DNA of 64,000 nt from Candidatus Paracaedimonas acanthamoebae. GTDB lineage: Bacteria; Pseudomonadota; Alphaproteobacteria; Caedimonadales; Caedimonadaceae. Below, in pieces: positions 1-9,382 of this stretch (within the stretch, counting starts at the first letter, position 1; each line of letters begins with the position of its first letter). A model generated the notes under the pieces. The model was not told where the DNA came from and did no database searches. It worked only from the letters and a program-made list of their open reading frames with translations. The position numbers and the translations under genes were made by a program. Where the stretch lies: the NCBI GenBank assembly GCA_017307065.1, contig JAFKGL010000017.1, positions 1-64,000 of the forward strand, written 5' to 3'.

Positions 1-706
1 GCTCAAAGCCTTTACAAAAGTTATCGACAAAATAAAATAATCTATCGTAATCTATCAGCATTGAGGTATCTCCCTATTCTTCAAATCGAGATTACCTCAA
101 TACTTTCAATATGTTAATTGATATTCCTTAAACATAGTTCGGGTTAAAAATAACGAAGAAATAACAGAAAGAGTAAATTTGTTCATGAGAGCTCCCTTAG
201 TAAATGAATTATAATTCATGAAAAAATGTACTCATTTAATAGGAGATTCTACGCTTAGATTTATACAACTTCATTTGGAAATGCCTCAAAAAATTTATCA
301 CTATTATTCCATGCATTACAGAATTTACAATTCAGTTAATGCGGTAGTTGTAAGGCTAGTAAAAAAGTTGCTTTAAATATATCCGTAGAGAATACGGTAT
401 ATATTTTTCACAAAGCCAGTTAAGGTTATTAAGAAGATTTAAGCTTATGCGTAGTTTCCTCAAATTTTATGATATCGGGAAAACGTAATAATTCTGCACC
501 AATGTCTTCCTCTGTTTTTACTTAAATTGAAAATCAACATCATATATATAAAAAGGTAACGTCTTATCAGCTAAACATTATTCTAATCGTGCTGAGAATG
601 TATGCAATTAGTATTTTTATACGCCTACTAGTAAATCTTATAGTAGCATTTTGATAGCTGAAAGTTGATTGCCGTTTAATAAGATTAGAACAGAATTTTT
701 ATAATC
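1..706. other. AT-rich intergenic region, no confident gene
   Basis: I see no convincing gene here. The stretch contains an inverted repeat (60-72 against 88-101, 13 pairs with one bulged base) that could end a transcript from outside the window, but no T-run follows it. A 52-codon ATG frame exists at 218-376 on the plus strand; it has no clear ribosome binding site and no recognisable motif, so I do not call it. The rest is AT-rich and stop-dense on both strands. Confidence 0.5.
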
Positions 707-2158
707 TCATGAGTTTTTGCTAGAAGAGGTAGAAATTAAATGAGCAATACGCTCACCAGATTCAACTGCTGCTTCCATTGTTCCTATTTCATCTAAAATT
801 GTTGTATGTTCTCCAGCAAAATAGATCTTGTCACTAATAGGTTCAAAAAGCGCTTTCACTTTTATACCGTGATACACTTTTTCTTCAATTAAAGGAGAAT
901 TTAAGCCAAAATTAGAATAAGAACCTTTAGAAAATGGATCTTCATACCAGGACTTTACAATAGGTTTTGAATATAGGGTTAACTGTTCCTCTCTAGGAAG
1001 AACCGGCAACTCTGTTGGAAGTTTAGAATTTTCTACACCTCCCCTTATAACAATGGTGGCCTCATTATATAAAGCTTTAAGATTAAGAAGAAGATGAGCT
1101 GCATATTTTCCTGTATAGTATATATTCAATAATTTTCGATCATCATTAAAGAAAGTAGCCATTTTATCATTGAAAATAACGTTGTGTGTTATTTTATCAT
1201 ATTTTAGTGGAACTAATATTTTTCCGTTGGTTCCATACTGGACATCTCGAATTTTCAATAGCCGATTCTCAGGTATTGTATCATTTTCAAATTTGATATC
1301 CTCATAAACTGGACAAGGAATAGAGAGTATTAGCTTATCACAGAAAACGGTTTTACCGTTTTTAAATGTAAGCATAAGCTTGTTTGAGTCTGTTAAACTG
1401 ACTTTTATAAGAGTATGGTTTAAATAAATTTTCCCTTGCAATTGCTCAGAAATTTTAAGAGGCAAATTAGCATTACCTCCTTTTAGCCTAATCAGATGCA
1501 TGGTAGGTTTATAGCCTGACGTTCTATGGATGGGTGCCAATTCGCTAAGAATCATAGATGTAAGTGTTTCTAAATTATGGTAAAGACAGAGTTTTGAAGG
1601 AGGAGATCCCTCATAAGATGTCATCTGGAAAGTAAAGATCCTATTAAGTATGGAAGAACGAGGAAAAATGTTATCTATAATATGTTGAATGGATTTAGAA
1701 CTTATTTTATTAGAATCTAGCTTATGCTTAATTTCTTTAAAGCGTCCCTTTTGCTCTTCCATCAAAATTCGAGGTTCATGATAATGACTTCCATCATAGA
1801 AAAGACGTGAAAATTCATGCTCGTCTTCTATTATTTCTAGGCCAAATTCTCTTGAAAGAGCAAGAAAATGGTGAGCCTCACCCCCATCACTAATGTTTTG
1901 CCCACCTAATTCCGCCACGGAATAAGTTCCATCATAATTTTTTAGTAGCACGCTATGCACACGCCCACCTATACGAGGGCGCGCTTCATATACATTTACG
2001 TGATATCCTTTTTGATGAAGGCGATATGCTGTTGTTAAACCTGCTAGTCCAGCACCAATGATCACAATTTCTTTTGGAATATTCTTAGATGACTCAGAAT
2101 AAGCATTTGTCTGTAAGATGATCTCTAGAAAAATCATGCCAATTAATCTTGTTATCAT
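707..2158 (-). CDS. FAD-dependent amine oxidase family protein, probably exported
   Basis: This is a flavin-containing amine oxidoreductase of the monoamine oxidase/L-amino acid oxidase type, expected to oxidise an amine or amino acid and release hydrogen peroxide. The Rossmann FAD-binding motif GAGLAG is at residues 35-40, followed by the ribose-binding acidic residue E58 and a GGR motif near 64-66. The C-terminus carries the family FAGEH signature near 447-451 with a following GTMEAAVESG helix. At 483 residues it is of normal family length. About 20 hydrophobic residues precede the dinucleotide fold and look like a Sec signal peptide ending near NAYS, which would place the enzyme in the periplasm or outside. 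Substrate cannot be read from sequence. It stands alone, downstream of the STAND regulator on the same strand with a 128-base gap. Confidence 0.8.
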   Translation of the reverse strand: MITRLIGMIFLEIILQTNAYSESSKNIPKEIVIIGAGLAGLTTAYRLHQKGYHVNVYEARPRIGGRVHSVLLKNYDGTYSVAELGGQNISDGGEAHHFLALSREFGLEIIEDEHEFSRLFYDGSHYHEPRILMEEQKGRFKEIKHKLDSNKISSKSIQHIIDNIFPRSSILNRIFTFQMTSYEGSPPSKLCLYHNLETLTSMILSELAPIHRTSGYKPTMHLIRLKGGNANLPLKISEQLQGKIYLNHTLIKVSLTDSNKLMLTFKNGKTVFCDKLILSIPCPVYEDIKFENDTIPENRLLKIRDVQYGTNGKILVPLKYDKITHNVIFNDKMATFFNDDRKLLNIYYTGKYAAHLLLNLKALYNEATIVIRGGVENSKLPTELPVLPREEQLTLYSKPIVKSWYEDPFSKGSYSNFGLNSPLIEEKVYHGIKVKALFEPISDKIYFAGEHTTILDEIGTMEAAVESGERIAHLISTSSSKNS

Positions 2159-2286
2159 GCTTTTTGATGCTCATTCACTGTTTGAAAATATAGTGATTGT
2201 TTTTAAAAATGATCACTACATAAGGAACGTTAAACTAATAAAGAGGATATTACTACTTTGTTTTTAATTTTTCCAATATCTTAGTT

Positions 2287-4926
2287 TTAAGAATTTTTGG
2301 GCCTATCACTTCTTAATAATATATCATTAAATAATTTAGTAACAATCGCATTATTGTAACTTTTAGCGATAACTTTGAATTTGTTATAATAAAAATTAAA
2401 TTCTTTTTTATTTTTTAAGTCTATAAAAATTCTCAATAATAAATAATAAGCTAAATGGGATGATTTAGATCTAACAACACCTATTCTCTCAATTTCGCTT
2501 TGTAAGATAGGGACAATGGAGTTTTTTTCCATTTCACTAAAGTATGAATAAAAATTATCATGAGACATTTCAATAGATAGCTTTAAGTATTTAATAGCCT
2601 TATCAAATTGTTTTCTTAGATAAAGCGCTTGCCCATACTCCAAATAAATAGAAGAGTTTTCTTCTTTCTTAATGCCCTTTTGAAAGCATGCTTCTGCTTT
2701 TGTAAAATTACCTTTTACCAGATAACAACAACCTAGACTATGGTAAAGTAGGGCTGTTTTTCTAGAACCTGGCAAACTTTCATAATGTTGAATAATGCTT
2801 TCCATTGTTTCTTTACGCGTAGCAAGTCCACCAAGTATTAGATGATCATCGCGATCTTGAATAAGGACGTCTAGAACTCTTCCTAAACACTCTTTTTGTG
2901 AACCATCTTTCAGTTGTTGATGCCACATAACTTCTTGGACAAGCCTATGCAAGGATAAGTTATTATTAATCGCGTTAAATTTTACCATGGAATGACTTAT
3001 TAGAGCCTGAACAGCCTTGTCTATCTGAGTCGGATGTTCTTTAACTTCTGGCACTAAATCAATTATATGATCTCTAGGGATATTATCAGAATATAAATAA
3101 ACAAATGCATTAATTAATTTATAGGCTATAATAGACTCTTCTCTTATTCTACTAAGGCTAATATTCCAAGTTATGGCTATAGGAGAGTGATGTAATCCAG
3201 GTAGCTTAGTGCTATCTGCTAATAATTTATATCGCTCTTGGGAGTATTCTTGCAAATAATCCTTAATTGTCTTACCATTTTCGCGGATATAAGCTGCTGC
3301 TTGTGATATTGCCAAAGGCATTTTCTCAAGAGTCTGAACCAAAATTTGAATATCTGATGCATTCTCGTTTCTATTTATGATTTTACCAACAAGATTAATG
3401 GCATCTTCTTCTTTCAAAGAATTAACTTCCAAAACATTCGGCCAGCTTAAATGCCGTGAAGTAATTAAAATATGTCCCCCCTTTTGAGGGAAAAAGTTAA
3501 TCAGCGCATCAAAATTCTCAGCATTATCATATATAATTAGCCAGTTTGGGTGAGCTTCAAACCATTCTTTTACTTTTTCAATAATGATTTCTGAAGAGGT
3601 ATCAACTGTCGTAATCCCAAGTTTTTGACCAAGAGCTGAGTAACTATCTAATAGCTGATCTAACTTCTCTGCATGGAACCAAACCCTTAAGGAATAATTT
3701 CTAGTGGAATAATTCTTCCAATTATGACAGAAATATTTTGCAATCTCAGTTTTTCCGATACCTCCTAACCCAGCGCACACAACGACTGAAACAGACTCAT
3801 CTTTTTTGTCTGCCTCTTCGAATTTTATTGCGATTTCTCTTAATTCTTTTTCTCTTCCCGTAAAATAAAGATTTGGAAAAGGTAAATTCCAAGTATGAAT
3901 GGGGGTCGTGATATTTTTATATTCTTGTGTATTTGTTTGCATATATGAGACAACACTGATCACAAAGATACCCAATAAAGTTAGAGATAACCAAATGTGT
4001 CGTCTAACCCATTTAGCTACTTTAATAGTATTTTTGTTCCAATAAGCTTGTTTATTTTTTAATTCATTTTTGGTGTAGGTTATTGGTTCAGAGATAACCA
4101 ATTGTGCACCTAAAAACTTGTCATAATGTTGTTGAAACTGATGTATCGTTGAATCCAGATGAGCAGTAGGAAATATCTGTTTTAAAATGTCGAATAGTAG
4201 AAAAAAATAACTTTTATAAGAGGCTATATTTAAGTGATTAAAGCTAGGATTTTCCCAGCTGATATTATTGCTATCGTTTCCTTCATTAATAAGAAAAAAA
4301 AGATTACTAGGATATTGCGTTATCTCAGGTAACTTCTCCTTATGAGTTATTATATAAATAATATGATCATAGTTACTAAAAGGTAACGTACTTTTAGTAT
4401 TGTTAAAAACCTTATTTAGATTTCGGTATTTAACTGAAATATCTAGACTACAAATACTTAAATGCTTTTTTAGCTTGTGGATGAAAGAGGTGATGTTTTT
4501 TGAATTATCATCAAAGAAAATTATGCATTTTCTATCTACTTTGGGATCATAATTTTTAATCTCAGCCAAGCATTTTTCAAAATCTGTTTGCAGTCGAATT
4601 CTAGCGTAATGGTTTCTTATAAAGGATATTTCATTAGTTTTTTCAATGAAGTCTCTTATTGATTCCTGAGAGTTACATTTTAATTTACCCATAATATTCC
4701 ATATATGGGTCTCTACTGTCTTTGCTGAAATTGATAAATAAGAAGCTATGGTTTTAACTACTCTACCATGGATAAGACATGAAATTACATCTATTTCGCG
4801 AGGGGTAAAATATATATCCTTTATCGTCTCAACGTAATTTAGTTCAAAATCTTTAAAAATTTCTGGAACATATTCTTTCATGGATGAGCAAGTTACCGTT
4901 TCTATTCCTGCAGCTTGGAAATGCAT
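2287..4926 (-). CDS. LuxR-HTH / transmembrane / NB-ARC / TPR regulator (STAND NTPase)
   Basis: This 879-residue multidomain protein looks like a signal-responsive STAND regulator. Residues 40-96 form a LuxR/GerE-type helix-turn-helix (FTPRE start, AKTVETH recognition helix). A region of unknown fold spans 130-250. One strong transmembrane helix lies at about 311-329, after a basic VRRH stretch. An NB-ARC-type NTPase follows, with FTGRE near 355-359, P-loop GLGGIGKT 386-393, Walker B LIIYDN 463-468, an ITSRH sensor-like motif 488-492, and an MPLA motif. The C-terminal 150-200 residues contain TPR-like helical pairs. STAND proteins usually oligomerise on ligand binding. A DNA-binding head plus a membrane anchor suggests a membrane-tethered, ToxR-like arrangement, which is inference. 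It is divergent from the solitary HTH gene at 5082. Confidence 0.8.
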   Translation of the reverse strand: MHFQAAGIETVTCSSMKEYVPEIFKDFELNYVETIKDIYFTPREIDVISCLIHGRVVKTIASYLSISAKTVETHIWNIMGKLKCNSQESIRDFIEKTNEISFIRNHYARIRLQTDFEKCLAEIKNYDPKVDRKCIIFFDDNSKNITSFIHKLKKHLSICSLDISVKYRNLNKVFNNTKSTLPFSNYDHIIYIITHKEKLPEITQYPSNLFFLINEGNDSNNISWENPSFNHLNIASYKSYFFLLFDILKQIFPTAHLDSTIHQFQQHYDKFLGAQLVISEPITYTKNELKNKQAYWNKNTIKVAKWVRRHIWLSLTLLGIFVISVVSYMQTNTQEYKNITTPIHTWNLPFPNLYFTGREKELREIAIKFEEADKKDESVSVVVCAGLGGIGKTEIAKYFCHNWKNYSTRNYSLRVWFHAEKLDQLLDSYSALGQKLGITTVDTSSEIIIEKVKEWFEAHPNWLIIYDNAENFDALINFFPQKGGHILITSRHLSWPNVLEVNSLKEEDAINLVGKIINRNENASDIQILVQTLEKMPLAISQAAAYIRENGKTIKDYLQEYSQERYKLLADSTKLPGLHHSPIAITWNISLSRIREESIIAYKLINAFVYLYSDNIPRDHIIDLVPEVKEHPTQIDKAVQALISHSMVKFNAINNNLSLHRLVQEVMWHQQLKDGSQKECLGRVLDVLIQDRDDHLILGGLATRKETMESIIQHYESLPGSRKTALLYHSLGCCYLVKGNFTKAEACFQKGIKKEENSSIYLEYGQALYLRKQFDKAIKYLKLSIEMSHDNFYSYFSEMEKNSIVPILQSEIERIGVVRSKSSHLAYYLLLRIFIDLKNKKEFNFYYNKFKVIAKSYNNAIVTKLFNDILLRSDRPKNS

Positions 4927-5081
4927 ATCTATTTTTTCATAAATTAAAATCTAAGTAATTTTCCCTTAAATAGCTAGTTTTAAGTAAATATGCTTGATAC
5001 CAGGAAAAACCTCTTATCGCTAGGGTATGAATATAAGTTCGAAAAATAAAGAGCTTATTCTCAACTATAAAGAGGGATAAA

Positions 5082-5360
5082 ATGTTATTATACACAGATG
5101 TCTTAGAAACCAAGAATGCTGTAGTTAACGTTTCTCATAATAAAAAGATCACTTTATCTAAAAGACAAACTCAATGCTTACAACTGCTCATGCGCGGGAA
5201 AACATCAAAAGAAATTGGAAAAGATTTATCCATATCTTATAGAACTGTTGAGTATTACTTCGATATTTTGAGAGAAAAATTTCATTGCCAAAATCGCCGT
5301 GAAATAATTGATTTTGTGCTTAAAAGCGACACTCATATATTTGATGATCAGGGTATTTGA
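5082..5360 (+). CDS. Solitary LuxR-type helix-turn-helix protein
   Basis: This 92-residue protein is almost entirely a LuxR/GerE DNA-binding domain (about residues 22-82). It begins with a LSKRQ segment, then KTSKEIGKDL and the recognition helix SYRTVEYY. It has no receiver, PAS or autoinducer-binding domain, so it is either a stand-alone regulator or one controlled by a partner. A good ribosome binding site (AGAGGGA) lies just upstream of the ATG. It is transcribed divergently from the large LuxR-HTH/NB-ARC protein across a 155-base gap, and both carry the same type of HTH, which suggests joint function or cross-regulation. That link is inference. Confidence 0.75.
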   Translation: MLLYTDVLETKNAVVNVSHNKKITLSKRQTQCLQLLMRGKTSKEIGKDLSISYRTVEYYFDILREKFHCQNRREIIDFVLKSDTHIFDDQGI

Positions 5361-5468
5361 CTGAATATATTAATCTTCTTACAACAATAAAGTAACCTTA
5401 AAAAGAATAGAAGTGCGCACGCGACTCTATTAAGTTGTTAACTTTTTTGAATGGTAAGGCTTATTTTT

Positions 5469-6614
5469 CTAATTTTTAGGTGTGACCTTTAGCAACGAGA
5501 GTTGCGTACCTGACTTAAAAAGCAAATAATAAAAGCATGCCCATAAAGTTACTGCTGAAACAGCTATTCCCAAGGTGAGGCCAAACCAAATTCCATTACC
5601 GTTCCACTGCAAAATAAAGCCAAAAAAGTAAGCGGCACCTACCCCAATAATCCAATATGATCCCAAACTTAAGATCATAGAAATATAAGCATCATTCATA
5701 CTCCGTAACACATTATTGCCGATAATTTGTAAGGCATCAAAAAATATAAAAATTATAGCAATACGAAAGAAGTCTTTCGTTAAATTATATATAATCAGAT
5801 CTTGATCTTTCTCTGCATTAATAAAAATGTGCGTTAGTTTCTGATGGTTAGTAAAATAAATTAATCCAACTATACATGCTAGAACTATACCGATCCCAAT
5901 ATTTATAAATACGGTATTATTTCAACGTAATTTCTCTTTCCAATCGCATGAGCAATGCGGATGGAGGCTGTTTGAGCAACAGCAAAAACACATAAAAGCA
6001 ACTTCTGTGCACTGTAGTAAAATTTGATGCGCCGCTAGGGCCTCTATGCTAATCCACCCCATGATAATGGCAGACACATTGAATAATCCAGCTTCAAAGA
6101 AATAAGTCAAACTCATTGGAACTCCTAATTTAAGGAAATAGAGGATTTTTTGCCAATGAATTTTTTTAATCGGTTGGAAAATATAGATGCGGAGGTTTCT
6201 ATTAAAAATAAAATATGTAAAAATGCTAATAGACATAAATAATTGTACAATAGAATTGGCAATGCCAATCCCAAATACTCCCCATGAAGGAAACCCAAAT
6301 AAGCCGTGAATAAACATGTGGTTTAAAAATATGTTTAATGGTAATGCAATGATGCAAATATACATAGAAATAATAGGTTTTTCTAAATTAGCAGAAACCT
6401 CCCGTAACATCGTAAACCCAAGCATACCTAATGAACCCCAAGCGATCCCATGTAAGAATTGCCTAGTTAACTCCACCAACTTGTAAGGTTGATTCAAAGC
6501 GGAAAAAAGGTAAGGTAAATTCCAAAGTATTAATATCATGGGAATTGTTAGGAAACTAACAAGATATCCCCCTTGTTGGAGATTTTCAATCACACTCTGG
6601 GTATCTTGTGCGGC
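5469..6614 (-). pseudogene. MATE family efflux pump, broken (frameshifts, in-frame stop, lost N-terminus)
   Basis: The conceptual product matches the MatE multidrug and toxin extrusion family: multiple membrane helices, with the conserved mid-protein stretch (AQTASIRIAHAIG, seen only in the +1 frame) that resembles the family AxxxRVGxALG motif. The reading frame from 6614 down is open in one frame. The next about 25 codons (roughly 5990-5922) make sense only in the neighbouring frame, and then the original frame resumes, so two compensating indels are present. The main frame meets TGA at 5922-5924. Roughly the first 90 residues expected of a MATE pump are missing; in their place a serine-hydroxymethyltransferase-like fragment sits directly upstream in the same frame. 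A normal MATE protein has about 440-460 residues. The gene is not expected to give a working pump. Confidence 0.8.
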
Positions 6615-6755
6615 CTATACAAATATATTGGTTGCTTCCGCACTAATTGCCTTAATTACTGCTGGAGAGGCATAATTTTCTGATACTATCAATCGCAATT
6701 CTTTATTAATATCTTGCTTTGTTTTATCTATTTCTTGAAATATATTTATAGTCAT
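6615..6755 (-). pseudogene. N-terminal fragment resembling serine hydroxymethyltransferase (glyA-like)
   Basis: A 46-codon ATG frame ending in TAG encodes a segment around LIVSENYASPAV that closely follows the N-terminal SHMT consensus (LIASEN..SPAV). The following residues ATN align with the LTN of the family, but the next conserved block (KYAEGYPG) is absent and the frame stops. The TAG is followed in the same frame by MATE-like sequence, so the junction of two unrelated gene remnants lies here. It may be a recombination or deletion scar. Codon-for-codon resemblance over about 22 positions supports the call; without a search I cannot tell glyA itself from a paralogous PLP enzyme. Confidence 0.55.
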
Positions 6756-6762
6756 TTTGAGG

Positions 6763-7587
6763 TTAGTTTTCTATTTTGTAACGAGGATAGAATCCACTAG
6801 TATAAATACCATAACGATAGCTATTAACTGGGTAAACTTGTGTTGAAGAGGCTTGTGTTTCTGATAGATATTTTTTTGCTTTCAATAAGCCAAGAGTAGA
6901 AGATTTTTTTATTAGATTTTTATCGCGTTTCTTTATCCCTATTTCATAGTAATAATTAGCGAGCATTACTTTAATAGGAGACACGATTGTAGGAATGCTC
7001 CATATATTAAGCCAGGGATTTTCTTCCTCAATTTCTTGATATCCATGAATTAAATTATATCGTATCCAATAGTCGTTATTAAGAAATTCTCTAACCTTTT
7101 TATTTACATGTGAAAATCTCACCATAGATAAAGGATCTAAGTAAGCAATGATTATACCAATAATTTCATTAGGTAAAACTCTTAGAGAATCTTCAAGGCT
7201 TGCATGAGGATATTCCTCTTTTTCCTGAGTAAACAGTCCTAATAAGGAAGTTAAATAATAAAAAGGGTGGTGACAACAACTTAGACCCAATCCTTTTTCA
7301 TACTCACTATTCTGAAGGCCTTCTATTGTTGTATTTCTATGTTCTTTATCCATGCTCCTCACAGGCAGTATCAGGTCAACGGAATCAAATTCAATCGATA
7401 TTACTGGTCTCTGTGCTGCGGGTCCTCTTTCAAGAACTTCTTCGTTTACAACCTGTAAAGGTAATGGTTCAGCTTCTAAGCTCTGCTCAAACATATCACT
7501 AGGATATGAACAACTTATTGAATTTAAAATAAATATTAAGAATAAATATATTTTTATGTACATCTTATTTACCATTAATTGTATCAT
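6763..7587 (-). CDS. Secreted or lipid-anchored protein with an F-box-like domain
   Basis: The 274-residue product begins with a hydrophobic signal segment (from the third Met, residue 9, to about 25) ending in ISCS, which may be a Sec or lipoprotein signal. Residues about 138-180 fit the eukaryotic F-box pattern: LPNEIIGIIIAYLDP, then a hydrophobic MVRFSHVNKKVREFL and an aromatic-rich NDYWIRY. F-box domains recruit host Skp1/Cullin ubiquitin ligases, and bacterial F-box proteins known from Legionella and Agrobacterium act inside host cells. Residues about 205-245 form a helical pair resembling a Sel1/TPR repeat. The rest is unknown. Export route and target are inference. Its neighbours are the MATE pseudogene downstream and a divergent noncoding gap upstream. 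Confidence 0.6.
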   Translation of the reverse strand: MIQLMVNKMYIKIYLFLIFILNSISCSYPSDMFEQSLEAEPLPLQVVNEEVLERGPAAQRPVISIEFDSVDLILPVRSMDKEHRNTTIEGLQNSEYEKGLGLSCCHHPFYYLTSLLGLFTQEKEEYPHASLEDSLRVLPNEIIGIIIAYLDPLSMVRFSHVNKKVREFLNNDYWIRYNLIHGYQEIEEENPWLNIWSIPTIVSPIKVMLANYYYEIGIKKRDKNLIKKSSTLGLLKAKKYLSETQASSTQVYPVNSYRYGIYTSGFYPRYKIEN

Positions 7588-7798
7588 TGTTCTGATAACG
7601 TGTCTTACTCTATAAAAAGAATATATCTGAAATTATTCTAATAAAAATACCGTGCCAGATACGGTGTTTTGTCAAACTCAGAAATGCATTATCGACATTG
7701 CCATGATAAGAAGAAGTAATATTAAATGAACTAATACAGATTGAGTCTTTTGATAGACTAAGAATTGACAGTTTCTAATTCCTAAGCTTTTTAATAAC

Positions 7799-8683
7799 TT
7801 AGGCTTCGTCATTTTTGGCTGGTTTCCTCCCAGATACTAGATACATAATGCTACTTCCCCCGGCGTGAAATTCAGCAAGCTCAATATCTTGAAGTATATA
7901 ATGATGGTACTTAACAACTTTAGTCCATAAGCGATCAAATTCATGTGCATCAGGATCAAAGGCCATAAAATAACGTCTTAATTCTTCTTTCTTACCATTC
8001 CAAAAATTACTCTTAGCCTCCTCCTCCAATTGTTTTTTCATTATTCTTTGTTCAGAATCTTGATATGGAGGAAATAATGGTAGAGTTTTGTCGGATAAAT
8101 AAACCTCAATGTCGCTTAACTTAGCACTTGCAAATAACCCCGGAACGAGATCTCTTAATGAATTATTTCCCTCGCCTATAGTTAGATCCAAAATATCATG
8201 GACAGGTAATTTATAATAGGTGCTATTAAAAATTAAACTATTAGTTACGTTATTAGGTTCCGCTGCAATAATAATACCTTTGGGTTTTAGTACTCTGGTC
8301 ATCTCATGTATAACATCCATGGGATTGCTAACATGAATTGGAAGTGTTTGACATGTGACCATATCAAAAAAGTTATCTTCAAAGGGTATGCTTTCGGCCT
8401 TGCCAAATAAGTAATTAAAACTACCCCTCAATTTTGTTAATGATTTTGCGCGTTCATTAGCTTTCATTATCCATTCTTTTTCAGCATCTAATCCATATAA
8501 GGGAAAATTATTTCCTAAAAACGGTGCTATCGCATGTCCCCAATGACCAATGCCGCAGCCAACATCAAGAACTTTTCTTACATTCTTTAAGTTCCACCTT
8601 TGAGACATCAACGTTAAAAAAACATTATTCCACCACAAATCTCTCTGCTCACCAAAGTAATGAGATGAGTGAAGGGTTGACAA
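7799..8683 (-). CDS. Class I SAM-dependent methyltransferase
   Basis: The 294-residue protein has the class I SAM-binding motif I at about residues 40-49 (DVGCGIGHWG), an acidic residue on strand 2 (YGLDAE), a motif near FDMVTCQTLPIH, and the EMTRVLKPKG strand typical of the Methyltransf_11 family. The second half, about 150 residues, has no recognised motif and should set substrate choice. It is transcribed towards the F-box gene and away from the five-gene operon at 9383, so co-regulation with that operon is not shown. Substrate is unknown; ubiquinone- or natural-product-type small molecules are typical for this fold. Confidence 0.75.
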   Translation of the reverse strand: MSTLHSSHYFGEQRDLWWNNVFLTLMSQRWNLKNVRKVLDVGCGIGHWGHAIAPFLGNNFPLYGLDAEKEWIMKANERAKSLTKLRGSFNYLFGKAESIPFEDNFFDMVTCQTLPIHVSNPMDVIHEMTRVLKPKGIIIAAEPNNVTNSLIFNSTYYKLPVHDILDLTIGEGNNSLRDLVPGLFASAKLSDIEVYLSDKTLPLFPPYQDSEQRIMKKQLEEEAKSNFWNGKKEELRRYFMAFDPDAHEFDRLWTKVVKYHHYILQDIELAEFHAGGSSIMYLVSGRKPAKNDEA

Positions 8684-8818
8684 TTTTAGATTGAAAAGAT
8701 TCGAAGAAAGTTATGTGCAACTTACAGGGATATGACTTAGATTAATTTCTGTTTTCTAAACTCTCTCTTAAAGAAAATTAAAACCTACTAAGAGTTAATT
8801 TTTATAAAAAACTGTGGA

Positions 8819-8990
8819 TCACGAAATAATTTGTTTGGGATTATCCGAATAACAAAGAGCTGATGCTAGCTGAGAACGAAAAAGTTCAAAGTCCATAACA
8901 GAGCTTAACTTCTCAAGCGGATCTTGAGACTGCGATAAGCTCTCATACCTTTCAGATATATCAAAAAATTCTGGCTACTTTATCTGACAT
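8819..8990 (-). pseudogene. N-terminal remnant of an IS5-type transposase
   Basis: Read on the minus strand from ATG at 8990, the first codons (MSDKV) are followed by a frameshift. The next frame then gives FFDISERYESL, DPLEKLSSVMDFELFR, QLASAL and YSD before a TGA at 8819-8821. This order of short motifs (FFD..RY..L....DPLE.L..V.DFE.FR..L..AL..SD) is typical for the N-terminus of IS5-group transposases. The catalytic DDE core is absent. I saw no terminal inverted repeats, so this is a decayed scrap, but it shows past IS activity beside the five-gene operon. Confidence 0.6.
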
Positions 8991-9382
8991 TTATTAATTA
9001 TATCAATCTCTTATAGTGTTCATCTTAAAGTAAAGGAGTTTTTAGAGGTATCCAGATGCTGTCAGTCAGACAATGTGCAAAAGAAGAGTCCAAATCTAAC
9101 TAGCGATAGGAATGCCAAAAGGTTCGCTTTTTCCCTTCCTATAGTAGATTTTTAATATGCAATAAATGTCGTCTCTCTTTAGGGTTAGAAAGTTTTAATT
9201 ACAGCAAAATAAAAGGCGTAAAAACGGAAATTAATTTAGGATTATAATACTGTATTTCCTACGGGTTTCATTCTCCTTCAAAAATTATAAAATATCTAAT
9301 AGTTAAATAATGTATTTAAGATAATTGTTAGGCTTAATACTCACAATCATCTTATTTTAAATACCAATATTGAGTAAAATAC
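8991..9382. other. Noncoding AT-rich gap upstream of the five-gene operon
   Basis: No gene is supported here. The stretch should hold the promoter of the plus-strand operon that starts at 9383, but no convincing pair of -35/-10 boxes stands out. The ribosome binding site just before 9383 is weak. A 14-codon piece near 9108-9150 (LAIGMPKGSLF) superficially resembles the start of HisG but is flanked by stops and is not called. Confidence 0.5.

Noticed and set aside
218..376. 52-codon ATG frame in the first intergenic region
   Set aside because: No ribosome binding site, no recognisable motif, and AT-rich DNA of this length gives such frames by chance.
5922..5924. TGA in the MATE gene read as a sense codon (alternative genetic code)
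   Set aside because: The stop lies within a frameshifted segment, and normal genes in the window end with TGA, for example the 10406-10408 stop.
9108..9152. Short peptide resembling the start of HisG (LAIGMPKGSLF)
   Set aside because: Only about 14 codons long, flanked by stops, and no further HisG sequence follows in any frame.
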